Source of the DNA: Eumeta japonica
Lineage: Eukaryota; Arthropoda; Insecta; Lepidoptera; Psychidae
Direction: 5' to 3'
Length of the DNA: 64,000 bases
Assembly (NCBI GenBank): GCA_005406025.1
Contig: BGZK01000097.1
Span: 186,001-250,000, forward strand
The notes under the pieces are model-generated. The model made no database searches. It was not told where the DNA came from and was given only the letters and a program-made list of their open reading frames with translations. The position numbers were made by a program, and so were the translations under genes. How positions within the stretch are numbered: position 1 is the stretch's first letter; each line of letters opens with the position of its first letter. Of the stretch, positions 11,376 through 22,469 are shown one piece after another.

Positions 11376-11566
11376 GTCCGTGCGTGGCCGGCGTAGTTGG
11401 CCTGAAGATGCCCCGGTACTGCCTGTTCGGCGACACGGTGAACACGGCGTCGCGCATGGAGTCCACGGGGCAGGCGTTGAAGATACAGATCTCATCCAGT
11501 ACCAAAGCTCATCTCGACACCTTCGGGACATTCCGCATAGAATTAAGGGGGGAGACCTCAATGAAG
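11376..11566 (+). CDS. Receptor-type guanylate cyclase, penultimate exon (end of catalytic domain)
   Basis: This exon encodes part of the class III cyclase domain that converts GTP to cGMP on the cytoplasmic side of the membrane. The acceptor AG is at 11374-11375 and the donor GTGAGT begins at 11567. The exon opens in phase 1, its first two bases finishing a Gly codon, and closes in phase 0 after 63 codons. The translation holds [18 protein letters not shown] followed by [11 protein letters not shown]; in this family the N and R of VNTASR contact the substrate and stabilise the transition state. Next come [13 protein letters not shown] and the [12 protein letters not shown] segment. The wording fits membrane receptor cyclases (natriuretic-peptide-receptor-like) better than soluble ones. 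The metal-binding Asp residues, kinase-homology, transmembrane and ligand-binding regions are not in the window and must be encoded upstream of position 1 or in exons I cannot see. The exon is G+C-richer than its surroundings, as expected for coding DNA. Confidence 0.95.
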
Positions 11567-11844
11567 GTGAGTCGTATGCGAAAATTTTAAATTATTTGAA
11601 TTATGATAATTGTAAAGTATCGGACGCTATTTTTAAATTAATTTAATATTCTTAAAAATTAAGTACATAGTGAGAAATATGCAGTTTTCTAAATATTTAA
11701 CGTTTTTATTTTCGGAAAAGAACGTAATAGGGATTAAATGATTAGTCAGAAACAGTAAATTTTTAATTTTTGTGTAAAAACATTTCTAGTAAAGAAATTA
11801 CATTTTCTATATATAGCATTATATCCTTTCTACTTTCTTCATAG
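11567..11844 (+). other. Guanylate cyclase intron, 278 bp
   Basis: It runs from GTGAGT to a T/C-rich 'CTTTCTACTTTCTTCATAG'. It is a phase 0 intron, A/T-rich, with no inserted element seen. Confidence 0.92.
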
Positions 11845-12420
11845 GGCAAAGGAACTCAAATTACATATTGGCTGCTGGGAGAAACCGTAGATCCCAATAC
11901 GCCGAAAGAAAAAGATGTTATTACAAAAATCCAAGAGCTATCGAACAATAGCGGTTCTCTATCTCACCTCACCTCGTTCAAGCAAAAATTCGATTCGAAA
12001 CCTTCGAGCAGACGAGGGTCCGGCATCCTGGTGCAGAAGAATGGTGACACGCCGAAGTCCGAGAAAGAAGTCCAAAATATCAGATTTCAAAGGCAACATT
12101 CCGATCCCATGGAACCCGTGTCCAACGGCGTCACCGACTTGGACGACGACAGATCGAGCAAAGTGTCCAATTCGATATCGTTGAATGTCAACTCGTTGAA
12201 TCACAACTCCGTTAGCAACAGCCAGCCGAAGGTGAAACTGAAGGACGCAAAGGTGAAGTCGATGAGCAACCATAAAGTGGGCAACAACAATTGGATACCA
12301 AAGCTACCGACGGCCAGCTCGTTCGACAACGCTACCAGGAAGGGCAACGAATCCTTGAAAGACTACAGTAGTGTACCTTTACTGTCGAAAGTCGAGAAGC
12401 CGCATGATTCTATCGTTTGA
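11845..12420 (+). CDS. Receptor-type guanylate cyclase, last exon with long polar tail
   Basis: There are 191 codons and a TGA at 12418-12420. The first 14 residues (GKGTQITYWLLGET) complete the cyclase domain; the K-G-K-G / YWL-G signature is characteristic of receptor guanylate cyclases. The remaining 177 residues are rich in Ser, Asn, Lys and Asp, with no predicted domain. Short linear motifs are visible: RRGS at tail residues 56-59 (a PKA/PKG-type R-R-x-S), RQHSDP at 83-88 (R-x-x-S-x-P, a 14-3-3-like pattern) and the C-terminus HDSIV, whose S-I-V fits a class I PDZ ligand. Family receptors usually have much shorter ends after the catalytic domain, although some insect members carry long tails. 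The tail could position or modulate the enzyme; this is inference. The join with the previous exon is in phase 0 and keeps the frame exactly. Which insect paralogue this is cannot be decided without the N-terminal part. Confidence 0.95.
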   Translation, partial: GKGTQITYWLLGETVDPNTPKEKDVITKIQELSNNSGSLSHLTSFKQKFDSKPSSRRGSGILVQKNGDTPKSEKEVQNIRFQRQHSDPMEPVSNGVTDLDDDRSSKVSNSISLNVNSLNHNSVSNSQPKVKLKDAKVKSMSNHKVGNNNWIPKLPTASSFDNATRKGNESLKDYSSVPLLSKVEKPHDSIV

Positions 12421-13855
12421 AATATAGGCAGGTAGATGAAATAATATATGTTTAAAAATTGATGACTTCAATTGAAAACAAGCCTAAAATTTTATGTCGA
12501 CCCTATTTGTGCTATATCGGTTGAACCAAAATAATGATTCGTGTTAAACTATGTTTTAAATATTTTCGAAGTTATACTTCTTTGAGCTTTGAAGGTGAAA
12601 TTCGAGTATATGCACATTATGCGGCATTTTATCAGAGTGAAGTTAGCTGTCAAATAACTTCACTCTGATAAATGCCAAGCTAACTTCACTCGGCTATAGT
12701 TTCATCGAATACCACGCGGGCGTCGAGAAAAAGAAGTATTTTGTTATTTATTATTATTAATCAATCAAATAGTGAAATTTCTAAAAATATGATTTATCTC
12801 GACATCTTGCTCGTGCTTCTACAAATGACAGCAGATTACACGCAAGAAGTAAATTGGCATTATTTATTAAATGTCGGAATAGCTAATTCATCGCCAGATA
12901 CTTTGGCCAGTACTCAGATATAGAAATATTATATTACTTGTTTTATAATTAAATAGTTTAATGTGATGAACTAAGAAAAAAAAACGTTGTATAGTTGTAT
13001 CTATGGGGAGCTACGTTTCAGAACACATTTAGTATAATATATATTATTTGTTTGATATAGTTATCTAAACAAGCATAAATTTTATGCCAAAGAAGTACAA
13101 CTTCCAACGCCTATACTTAAGTACAAACAGTTTAATTTTTCGTGTTTCCTTTTTAATTCTGTTAAATGTTATAATTTATTTTATGCGTTGTTAATAATTC
13201 TACAACGAGGTTGTTAGCGATTTTAGTTGATATTTATTGATGACCTCGTTTCCCAGGAAACAGGACTAGCAACTTTTAATATTGAACATACGTTTTCGAA
13301 TGAAAACTAACGATTCGTTCGCCCTGTTTTCATTTCTCTCATAGAGTATGACAAGTAGTTGTGTCGTGTACTTAGATTTTATCACATCGACCGGGAACTA
13401 CTCGATTAAGTTAACTAAGCGTTGAACGCTGCTTTGCGAGTAACTTGATCGAGAAAGTGGTCGTTGACTGTTGGTTTAATTTTTAGTGTAGAAACATTCT
13501 GTATAGTTATTCAAAACATTCCTAATGGACAGAGATGTCAATTTAGCGGTTTCGAAAACGTTTAACTGATTAGATGTTCGAGGGATGAGCGGTGGATACG
13601 TGTTATGTCGATTTATATTTTGAAGTCGAAGTTCTGCATTCCTGCACTATAACTAATGGCAAGAGCATAACAATGTATTATGACGGCTGATAATTAACTC
13701 CGTTTATGCAATCTTCTGTTAAATAAAACAATACTATATTTTTAAAAAATTGTGATATGTTAACTGTTATTCTAGTTAAACGAACGATGTTGTATAAAAC
13801 AAAAAAATACTTATTTGTTGTGCTTAAATATTAAACTAAAAGAAGTTCAAATAGA
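12421..13855. other. Guanylate cyclase 3' untranslated/downstream region
   Basis: This is A/T-rich sequence after the stop codon. A possible polyadenylation hexamer AATAAA occurs near 13723, but I cannot tell which site is used. A short hairpin repeat lies at 12623-12676. Nothing else coding is recognised. Confidence 0.45.
12623..12692. repeat. Inverted repeat with third arm copy (MITE-like)
   Basis: GGCATTTTATCAGAGTGAAG..TTA (12623-12645) pairs with TAACTTCACTCTGATAAATGCC (12655-12676), with one bulged T and a 9-base loop. The arm core TAACTTCACTC then occurs a third time at 12681-12691. It lies 200 bases downstream of the cyclase stop codon, so it may be transcribed in the 3' UTR. Confidence 0.7.
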
Positions 13856-13859
13856 GTGA

Positions 13860-14100
13860 AATGGCCGCCAAACTTGACGCGCCGGGAGTGACTCGGGCCC
13901 TCCGACAATTAAGAGAATTATCCTCCCGATAGCCCTCACCTTGCCGTACTCGGTAACGAATTAAGTTAATGCATAAATTCCAAATGTTTAATTTCCATAT
14001 AAACGAAGTTTGTTTTGTGAGATTGAGAACCGATGAACTACGGGCCGGGCTAACGCGACCGGTATCTGTAGAACCGAGGCGACGTGAATTTCCCTACATC
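13860..14100. other. CpG-rich patch downstream of the cyclase gene
   Basis: Two CpG clusters (about 13877-13960 and 14039-14090) are separated by A/T-rich sequence. No frame or RNA is recognised. It is a candidate conserved non-coding element. Confidence 0.3.
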
Positions 14101-15585
14101 ATATATGTATCTGAAAAGGCTTAGGCGTGTCATGTCAAACATTAATAAACTGAGCGTCAACTATTTTTTTATGCCGTACGATATTTATTTAATTATTATA
14201 AGCTTGGATATGGATTTCCCAGGAACTGATTTATTAACTTAGAATATTGAAGTCTTTTTTTGGATTGAAAACAATGCTCATACACGCATTCATACATACC
14301 ATCCACACCCACCCTCAAACATACACGCATAAATTCATGCGCGCGTGCGCACACGCACAGATTAGCAGTTACATTAGGCCGAGCGCGTTCCGTTCACAAC
14401 TATAACACTCTCATGCAGAATTGGTATTGGTGTTACCGCGCGATCTGGTCAAATTCAATTCCTAGTCAGAACAATCATTATGTTTTCACTTCACTTTTTA
14501 CGATCGTTTCTAGTTCAATTAATTTTGCCTGAAAACGAGAACGAAGTCTGGACTATCATCAACAGCGGCATCGATTGTATTATCTTCAGATCTGCGAGGA
14601 TGGTTCTAAAGATGTATTAATAATATTATTATCGTGAATGTTACACAGTACTTAATTTAGTTTAAATAATCGTTAGTGATGAGACTAGTTGTAAATATTT
14701 AAGACGATTTATTTATTGTAAATAAATTTCATTTTAATGTACCTAAATATATTATATCGTTGTGATCATAGCGAGGTAAATTTGAAAAAAAAAAGTATTT
14801 ATAAATGTACAAACATATAAGTGTTTCTGACAATTTTAATTGAAATAAAATCAGGAGTGAGAATAACGATATGTGTTTCATTATCATTATAAAAAAAAAC
14901 CGAATTTTCTTTTTATTAAAGAAGTTTCATCTGCAAACTTATATCTCATGGATATCCTTTACAAGGCTAGGTAAGTAATACATATAGATTAAGAAGGCCA
15001 TTCAGCAGCCGAAATGGAAGTAGATTTAATTTTTTTTTTCATTAGTAACTAATATGAAATATTTAATTTTCGTATCTTATAAAATTTTAAAATGCTGTAA
15101 TATCTAAAGTAATTTACCGATTTAGCTCAAATATAAACTAGACCTTTGTAATCGTCCATAAAACATGTTGAGTTTTTATTAAGATCTCTAAAGGATTGTA
15201 GACGCTATCGTGTTAACAAGCCCCGCTTTATATAGGACAAATATAATAGTTAGATTTTAATGAAATCTACTAAAAATAGAGACGGGCCAAAGATTTTTCC
15301 CTGTGGAATCACAGGGTGCATACCCGTGTTGACCACAAATCCAAACGATGTCATGCCGTTGACATCGACCCTTTAAACAGCGTCACTCAAACACGATTTC
15401 AGAAGCTCGAGTGACAGATCTATTATATTACCAAGTAAATATACGTCAAATGTAAGATATCTTCAAATAAGTAATGTAGGCGAGTCGTGATATTCGTAGG
15501 TGGTATTCATATCACATATTTCACGATGTATGGTGCGAGTATATACGTATGAAGTAGGGGAAAAACCTTTGTCGTCTTATATAAG
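14101..15585. other. A/T-rich non-coding stretch
   Basis: It contains a (CA/CG)-rich low-complexity run at about 14280-14360 and several poly-A/T tracts. No gene is supported. Confidence 0.4.
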
Positions 15586-15589
15586 TATA

Positions 15590-16490
15590 AAGTTGCATTA
15601 TAATGTCCTTGGTTGTGCTGCTTGTATATGGCTAGTTTTGATACTATTTAAATAGAGGACATTTAAAAAAAAAAGGAAAAAGAAATGTAAAAATGTTATC
15701 CCGCCATTTTCCTATTGTTTTCTGTCTACCAAAATGAGTGAATCTAATGTTGAACGTCGATAAATTTTAAAATTTTATTATAGAAAAGGAAAAAATGCGA
15801 CACAAGCCGCGCGAAAAATTTGTAACATTTATAGACTTAATGCAATCGATAAAAGTAGTACAAAGCTGCTAAAACCGTTTTCAGTCTAGTAATTTTAATA
15901 TCCAGGATGAACTCCAAACTCGATACCATTTTAGAAAAAGTAGAGTCAGATCGGCATATTAGTTCTTACAACATAGTTTTTTTGCAACATAGCTTCATAG
16001 TTTGATTCATTTGAAAAAGCTGAATATACCAAAAAGCTCAATACTTAGGTATAATATGAACTTACTAAAAGTAATGTAATGAATCTTATATTCATTTGCA
16101 ATTCTATATTGAAACATAAGGAAACCGAAGCGTTTTTGAAAAGATTGATCATTGGTCATTAATCATTGGAGTCGATCCATGGAATGGATCCTACTTAATT
16201 ACCTACGACAAAAACGTGCAAAGACCATCATGGTTAAAAGGCAAGCAAACTCCACAGACCAGGATTAACTCGCTATAAGTTGATGCTATATATATGGTAG
16301 GATTGGAAGGGGTTTATTCAATATGAACATTTCTAGCCACTCAGCAAATATTGAGAGAGTTTGGTTTGTATGGAGAGTCTTTTGATCAGAAGTCTCAAAA
16401 ATTCAACAACAATGGGATCATGTCATTATTTACAAAATGGCAACAAGTAGTTGCAAGAAAAAAATGCAACATGTATGTATATTTTAAGAT
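15590..16490 (+). pseudogene. Decayed mariner transposon (cecropia/mori-like)
   Basis: A 5' leader and the start of a mariner transposase are visible from the ATG at 15734 (MSESNVERR, then FYYRKGKNATQAARK after an in-frame stop). Later pieces in shifting frames include 'DKSSTK', 'LITYDKNV'-like text near 16195-16220, 'GLTRYKLMLYIW' near 16263-16300 and 'DQKSQKFNNNG' to 'KWQQVV' near 16385-16455. The helix-turn-helix DNA-binding part is present and most of the catalytic DDD core is deleted or broken by frameshifts. Terminal inverted repeats were not located, so the borders are approximate. It is non-functional. Confidence 0.7.
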
Positions 16491-16507
16491 CATTAAAATT
16501 TTTACTT

Positions 16508-17902
16508 GGAACTAAGCTCAAAAGTTTAGATGTCAAGATAAGCCTTGTAAAATATGATCCCATAATAATAATATTTAGACGGTCCGCATCGAACTTTTCG
16601 GTTACCCATAAGAATAATACAGAAAAAAAAATTTTTAGAACTAACGAACAATACGTTGTACTATAAAGTTTTGAAATATTTTTGTAGAGAATCAAACGTT
16701 CTACAAAAAAGGCCTAAAGTCATTTTTCGATAAGTCAATTCGGTCAAAAATTATTCAAGGTCAAAATCAAATTCACTATCAATTTTACCGTTTACTCCAA
16801 GAATCTCCCACATTTACGAGTTTAAAGGGCTCCTAATGAACTGAAATTTTATTTCTGAGCTCTAAAAGTTTTGAAATACAGAATTATCGTTTTTTTCCCT
16901 CGAGAATCGCTGAAATTTTATCGTAGGAATATTTTTTAAATGATTTAAGCTCAAAGTTTGCAGGAAATTCCATGAGTAGCCTACAGAGTTATAAGTTTTT
17001 ATAATTTTTTATTATCTATCTAAACCGAAAAACGAGTGGTTCCATTTGACACATATTTTATATTACTTAAATATAATTATAAATATATTACATCTAAAAA
17101 TTTTTTTTTATATATTTACTTCAATTTGATCTTGCTGAAGAGTTCTTACTGAAGTTAGGATATTTCCGCCTATGTTTGCTAACAACTTGCAATTAAAACT
17201 GCATTTGTTATATTTCCACAGTCAAAGTCACCCCTCGTTCAGCTATATCGTTAGTCATTTTCAATGTATTGAAAAATTCTCAGCATTTCTTGTATGTGTC
17301 ATTACTGTGCCATATTAATATATCATCTTCTAAAAAATCATATTGTTAGTCAAATTTTTTGAAGTGCTTTAGGAATTTTTTTGAGACAGAGTCACTCAAA
17401 TCTTCAAATTTTTAAGTCTGTCATTTAAATAATTATATATTTAAAAGAAATGATCTCAATGGAATAATTGATGTGAATTTTCAAACAAGAAATCTTCAAT
17501 TTAGAGTTAACTGTAGTAGATAAATTGTTCAAAGTGTTTGTCTTCATTGTAGCAAAAAAATACCGATTAACAGTTCTCAGAACTTCAACTTTTATTTTGA
17601 AAGAAATTATGTGCACACTTTTTCGAAAAACTTAATATTTAGAAAAACGGCTAAATTGATAGTAAATTTGACTTTGACCTTGAATAATTTTTGACCGATT
17701 TCACTTATTGAAAAATGACTTTAGGCCTTTTTGTAGAACGTTCAATTCTCTACAAAAATATTTTACAACTTTATAGTACCAACTATTGTTCGTTAGTTAT
17801 AAAAAAAAATATTTTTTCTATAAATCTAAATATTAATATTAAGGGCTCATACTTTACAAAGCCTATCTTAGCATCCAAACCAAACTTTTGAGCATGGTTC
17901 CG
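16508..17902. repeat. Foldback structure: about 270-bp inverted arms with 850-bp spacer
   Basis: The left arm 16508-16793 and the reverse complement of 17642-17902 share long stretches, for example 'TTTTTGTAGAGAAT' then 'ACGTTCTACAAAAA' then 'GGCCTAAAGTCATTTTTC' then 'GGTCAAAAATTATTCAAGGT'. The arms are diverged by substitutions and small indels, so the structure is old. The spacer is A/T-rich; a 63-codon - frame in it has no recognisable domain. The left arm starts within about 20 bases of the end of mariner similarity. It could be a foldback transposon or two copies of one repeat inserted head to head. Confidence 0.7.
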
Positions 17903-18495
17903 AGAATATTTTTTAATTAGCCTAATTGAATAATATATATATATATATGTTTATATTGAAAATTATCTTGAGTTTGTACATAAAATATAAAAAAAACCTT
18001 TTCCCCGACCTTATATGTATTTAAAGAAGGGGGTTGAATTGATCATGGCATAACGGAGACGGCTTGATTTAGAAACTTTATATATTTGCTTAAGGCTTTC
18101 ATTAATATAAGTAATGTAGCAGGCACTAACAATGAATTTTAAAAATCCTACTCCTAAAGAGGTGAAGAGTGGCGCTCCACTCTTTTTTGTATGTAAATTA
18201 TATTTGAGTTTACGGTCATGGATTTTTTGGGTTCTTAAATAATCTGAAAAAAAAAACATTTTTTTCAGGTTATTTTAAATTTAACTGCAAAGGAATCAAA
18301 ATGAGGGTAAAAAGTTTGAATAGGTGTGTAGTTACGTTTTGTGTTAGGATTGTAAAAATTCGTGTTTGACGTCTTGGTTATATGTAAACAAATATTTGTT
18401 TTAGTATTGTCGAAAGTAAACCGCTAAGAGACTGAAATAATGTGTAAGTTTGCACAGGGGCTCCCTTCGTTTTAAAAACAATACTTGTTTTTGTA
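17903..18495. other. A/T-rich non-coding stretch
   Basis: An (AT)n run lies at about 17933-17948. An 82-codon - frame has no domain I recognise, and no gene is supported. Confidence 0.35.
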
Positions 18496-18499
18496 TCCA

Positions 18500-18670
18500 T
18501 GTTATTAATTTATATCGAGATTGGAACTTGAAACTATAACAACTGGAGTTAAAATTGGGAACAGGATCGCGATGAAGATCGTGACTGACATTGGAATTGC
18601 TCGATATAGAAAAAAGTAAAAGATTTTTTTTTGATCCACGCGTGCGAAACCGCTGGCGAAAACTAGTTCA
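18500..18670 (-). repeat. Degenerate 'GGAACTTGAAAC' tract with CCCGCG-type motif
   Basis: A purine-rich tract of loose 6-mer periodicity (GAGATTGGAACTTG, GATCGCGATGAAGATCG, GACATTGGAATTG) is followed by 'ACGCGTGCGAAACCGC..GGCG..ACTAGT', the reverse complement of the window's recurrent ACTAG..GCCAGCGGTTTCGCACGCGT head. The same arrangement occurs at 19805-20100 and 49362-49875 in the opposite direction. Confidence 0.5.
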
Positions 18671-19800
18671 ATAAAGAATGTAATTTATCGCCTTTTCGTG
18701 ACGACGGGCGGCGGTCTTCATTAATATCAATATATATTACCAAATTTCGCTTTAGCTGAGAACACATTTTGATGCTGAGATTATTACATGAGAAAATTAC
18801 TTCTTTATTTATTTATATAACATTCGCGGTCGCCTTTTGATGATAAATCTAATGGCTTCATTAATTTTGTATACGCTTATTGCATGTGATTTAACCTATT
18901 TAAACTTAATTAATATTCAATTATTTATGTATAAGCAAATGGAGTCTTTGCATTATGAATACGATGATAATGTTCGTTACTAATTGATTGAGATCGTCTT
19001 TCAGTTTATTTATGGTTTAATAATGCATTTAGGTAAAACAAAAAATTGTAAAATAGTTTCATTTATGAGAATAAAAAACAATTTTTATGATAGGATGACT
19101 AGTTGAATCGTTCAGACTAACACATTTGGTTGAATATATTTCTGATTTGTATACTTTCAAAAACTACTATTCATGATATTTGATACTTGTAAGATCAAAA
19201 AAAAAATAGTCTTATACCTTGATTCTTGGCGGTAGTTGTACATTAGGTAATAAAAGCATTAGGAACGCCAAATGTAGGAAGTCAGCTACAAAAAGAAATG
19301 CATTTCGTGTTTTCAGTTAACTTCATTTCGATCGTCTTGTCGATATAAACTCTTTTATCGATGATATCTTACCTAAGTCCGCAATATTTCATATCGTGCA
19401 TACTTTATAGATACCTACTTAGTATAACATGAGGGAATTTAAGAGAGATTTGTAAAATATATATAAAAAAACCGCGGCAGGACTTTAGGGCGTACCGTAA
19501 TTCAGTACTGTCAAGCGAGGTGAGTCTAAATTATTGAAGTTATTTGCACGAGTCCGAGGCGCTGACATAAGTTGATTATGGTCGAGTCGAAGCGTCCGTT
19601 TAAGGTGTCTCGAAAAGACGCCGCGACCTTCGTTCGAGGGCGCCACTGGACCTAAACTGGGACAAGGTGCAAACGACGTCTTAAATAGGATTTGTGGAAT
19701 AATGTCCCGTCCTTTCGTTTCTAGATGTCCTATCAACCTTCGGAATGAGTTTGAAAAACATGACATCTCTTTTAGTATTACATGCCTGATATGCACCTAT
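18671..19800. other. A/T-rich non-coding stretch with a GC-richer block at 19470-19700
   Basis: The block has a 103-codon - frame, but the composition is arginine- and serine-rich without domain signatures, so I leave it uncalled. The rest is A/T-rich. Confidence 0.3.
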
Positions 19801-19804
19801 ATTT

Positions 19805-20100
19805 ATAGATGATTAGCTATTCGCACGCGGCTTCGCCCGCGTTGAATGTGTTACAATCGTTGTCCAGGCACTGTTCCTGATTTCGATCCCGGTCATGTTC
19901 TCAATTCTAATCCCGGTCTCAAGCTCGGTTTCGACCTTAGTATCATTCTCGATTTCAGCTCCGGTTCCGGCTCTCAACTTTATTCCCAGTTTTACTTTCA
20001 ATTTAAACATCGCTACCGGTTACGGTTAGATTTTTACGAAGTCAGAGCAAATGATAGTATAAAATAAAAGCTATATCATTCGAGGATAGTGTAGCTTTCC
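19805..20100 (+). repeat. Modular repeat: GCTTCGCCCGCG head, degenerate TC-rich hexamer tract, conserved tail
   Basis: 'CACGCGGCTTCGCCCGCG' is followed by a tract of 'TTTCGATCCCGG', 'TCTAATCCCGG', 'CTCGGTTTCGACC' units (about 19875-20010) and then a tail ending 'TGTAGCTTTCCATAAATGAA'. The copy at 49362-49875 has the same head, a longer tract and the tail 'TGCAGCTTTCTATGAGTGAA'. Open frames through the tract are by-products of the repeat. No gene is called. Confidence 0.6.
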
Positions 20101-20109
20101 ATAAATGAA

Positions 20110-20545
20110 AGAATTTTGAAATGAATGAAATAAGCAAAGTTAATAAATCGTTTAAGGGGCAATGTAAGCGCTTTTATAATAAGATCCCAGCTGAAATTCA
20201 AAATTTTCCATTTTATGAATTTACACGTTTTGATAATAGAAAGTTACATAGGAAGGCCTACTATACTGTGCCTGAATATCTTAATGAAAAAACCCATGGA
20301 ATGGAACTGCTCGGCTATCGGGTTGTTTCATGTTGTTACTAAATGTTGTAATAAATTATTGAATATTCGAAATTTTGTATCGACGAGTCAAAAAGAACAA
20401 ACCTTGAGTTTCTTGCCTATTGTTTTGATGGTGAATCAGCATTTGGAATGGGTGGTAATTTTAATGTTGAAAACAATTGTTTATGACGCATTCCAAGAGT
20501 AATTTCTATTACCTAGGAAAAAAGATATTTTCGATTTGATTTGAT
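20110..20545 (+). pseudogene. Non-LTR retrotransposon fragment (C-terminal end of pol, 3' UTR)
   Basis: The + frame gives KVNKSFKGQCKRFYNKIP, then AEIQNFPFYEF and RKAYYTVPEYLNEKT. This is the conserved last segment of many lepidopteran Jockey-like polyproteins downstream of the reverse transcriptase. The frame breaks soon after. The stretch ends in 'TTTTCGATTTGATTTG', a tail typical of these elements. Only the 3' end is present: a dead, 5'-truncated insertion. Confidence 0.65.
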
Positions 20546-20935
20546 AGATCATTGCAAGAAAATTTTCGTTAGACAAACAACTTTTTTTGACCCCAATTTG
20601 TAAAAGCAAATGACAAAGCATTAAAATATACATAATGAGGTTAGCGAGTAGTTCGATTTTTCAAACATAAATGTGTATTATTATTTTATAATTTGTAAGT
20701 GGCCAGTTCTAAAAATTCTAAGTGTCCTACCTTAGTCCTGCCTACCTTTATTAAACATTCGATATTGTTTACTTTATAAAAAGTCAAGAAACGAGATTAT
20801 ATACACAATGTCAACAAAATAAAAAAAAGTCTCTAAGTAATTTATTGAATACGTACGTCAAGAAAAGAATGTACTCTAATCGGGGATTTCTGCACGCGTC
20901 GTCGATATCGATAAGTCAATTAATGTAACGGCCGG
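20546..20935. other. A/T-rich non-coding stretch
   Basis: No gene or named repeat is seen. Confidence 0.35.
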
Positions 20936-20938
20936 CAA

Positions 20939-21117
20939 GGACTTATAAGGTAAAGAAGCCCAATATTATAGACAAAGAAGGGACCACAGACAACAAGGAC
21001 ATGTTAAGGTAAAGAAACCAAATATTATAGACAAGGGAGGGACCACAGGCAACAAAGACATATTAAGGTAAAGAGGTCAAATACTATAGACAAGTGAGGG
21101 AACACAGACAAAAATTG
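20939..21117 (+). repeat. 59-bp tandem repeat, three copies
   Basis: Units begin at about 20949, 21008 and 21067 with 'GGTAAAGA'. The shared words are 'AATATTATAGACAA' and 'AGGGACCACAG' followed by 'CAACAA.GACAT'. The copies differ by a few substitutions. Spacing is exactly 59 bases twice. Confidence 0.85.
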
Positions 21118-21119
21118 TA

Positions 21120-22465
21120 GATTTATTGTTTACTTGCTTTCAGATGCAGCAATTTTTTTTAAAAATGTGCTAAAACCTTAACTCTAATATAAGGGTTTAG
21201 CCTAAGCGCACGTATGTGAATCGTTCGTGGATACTGGTGTAAGTTGCACCGGTATCACTTCTGAATCGAATGTGGGTACACCTACGTACTACACGCAGAC
21301 ATGCTCACGCGAGTTACGCTCAAATATTGTTACTTTATGTACCCAATTATGTTCTACCGCCTGCGGGGTAACCTAAATTAGAACTGTCCTCCATCTTTTA
21401 TAATGCGAATTCTGACCTTATGGTACGAATAATAGTATTTTTGGATAGGGGCTTTTGTCCACGTACACATTTAAATAATGTATCGCTACTGAATTGGTAT
21501 TTGAGGCGTAACTTGCCCCTCATGAGTTCAGTGGACCGACAGATTACGAATTCAGACGTCGAGGCCTGCTCCTGTTTGCTGAACCGTATCGGAATTATGA
21601 GGAACTCAAACGGCTGCCTATTTCGACAGTATCATATAGATGTACTAGGTAAAAATGTTTACTGTAATGAAATAAACCTATTACCTAAGTAATGATTCGA
21701 TCGTTTATCCCAATCGATATTTAGTTTTGTACAACGAGTGCAATAAGTTTTTCATGTACACAATCAAAGCTAGTACGGATAGCTTTAATAAAATATCAGT
21801 CAAATGGTCTCACATAAACGGTGGTTGTTATTGTGTTAAACGAATGACATAATGAAAACTTGGAAATAGAAAATACAGATGTTCAATTACTAAAAGAAAG
21901 TATAATACAATCCAATTTCGCAAGGAAAATTTATATATTGTGTATTGTATTGTTTTTACATTTTATTATTAATTTAGTATGTACGTACAAAATTAGCGTG
22001 TTGTGTGGTAAAAAGTTAAAAAATAAATAAACTTTTAAAAATACGATGTATGGTAAAATTGATTTAAATAATTTTGAATGTAGTTCTTATAAACTATTTA
22101 CTAGTCATAATTTTATAGGTATTGTAAGGTAATCAACCAGAAATCGAAAAAAGTATAACTTATGTGCTTGTCAGTTATCCATAAATATCGGTTTAATTGA
22201 CCGAAAATGGGAACAAATTTCTAAAATAAATAAACAATTTATAATCTAAAAGTACATGTACACATAGATATCTAGAAAAAAAAGCGATAATGACATACTA
22301 TTTATATTTTTAGTAAGTATACTAAATGGTACGAATAGTAAATAATAAGCAAATAAAAAAGGAAGTAAGGTTACCTCAAATATTTTGTTCAAGTATGTAA
22401 TTTCATAAAACTGGAATTTTTCTAAGTTGATCAAATTTCAACTTCGTACAACTAGTAGTCTTCGA
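21120..22465. other. Mostly A/T-rich non-coding stretch
   Basis: A 90-codon + frame at 21420-21692 has a plausible amino-acid mix but no domain I recognise and no clear acceptor. Not called as a gene. Confidence 0.3.
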
Positions 22466-22469
22466 CAGA

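Noticed and set aside
11182..11646. 154-codon + frame and 84-codon - frame over the cyclase exon
   Set aside because: Out of frame with the conserved cyclase sequence; the frame that starts inside the exon after the AG at 11375 carries the motifs.
19485..19796. 103-codon - frame
   Set aside because: Composition plausible, but no domain, no neighbouring exon and no splice support.
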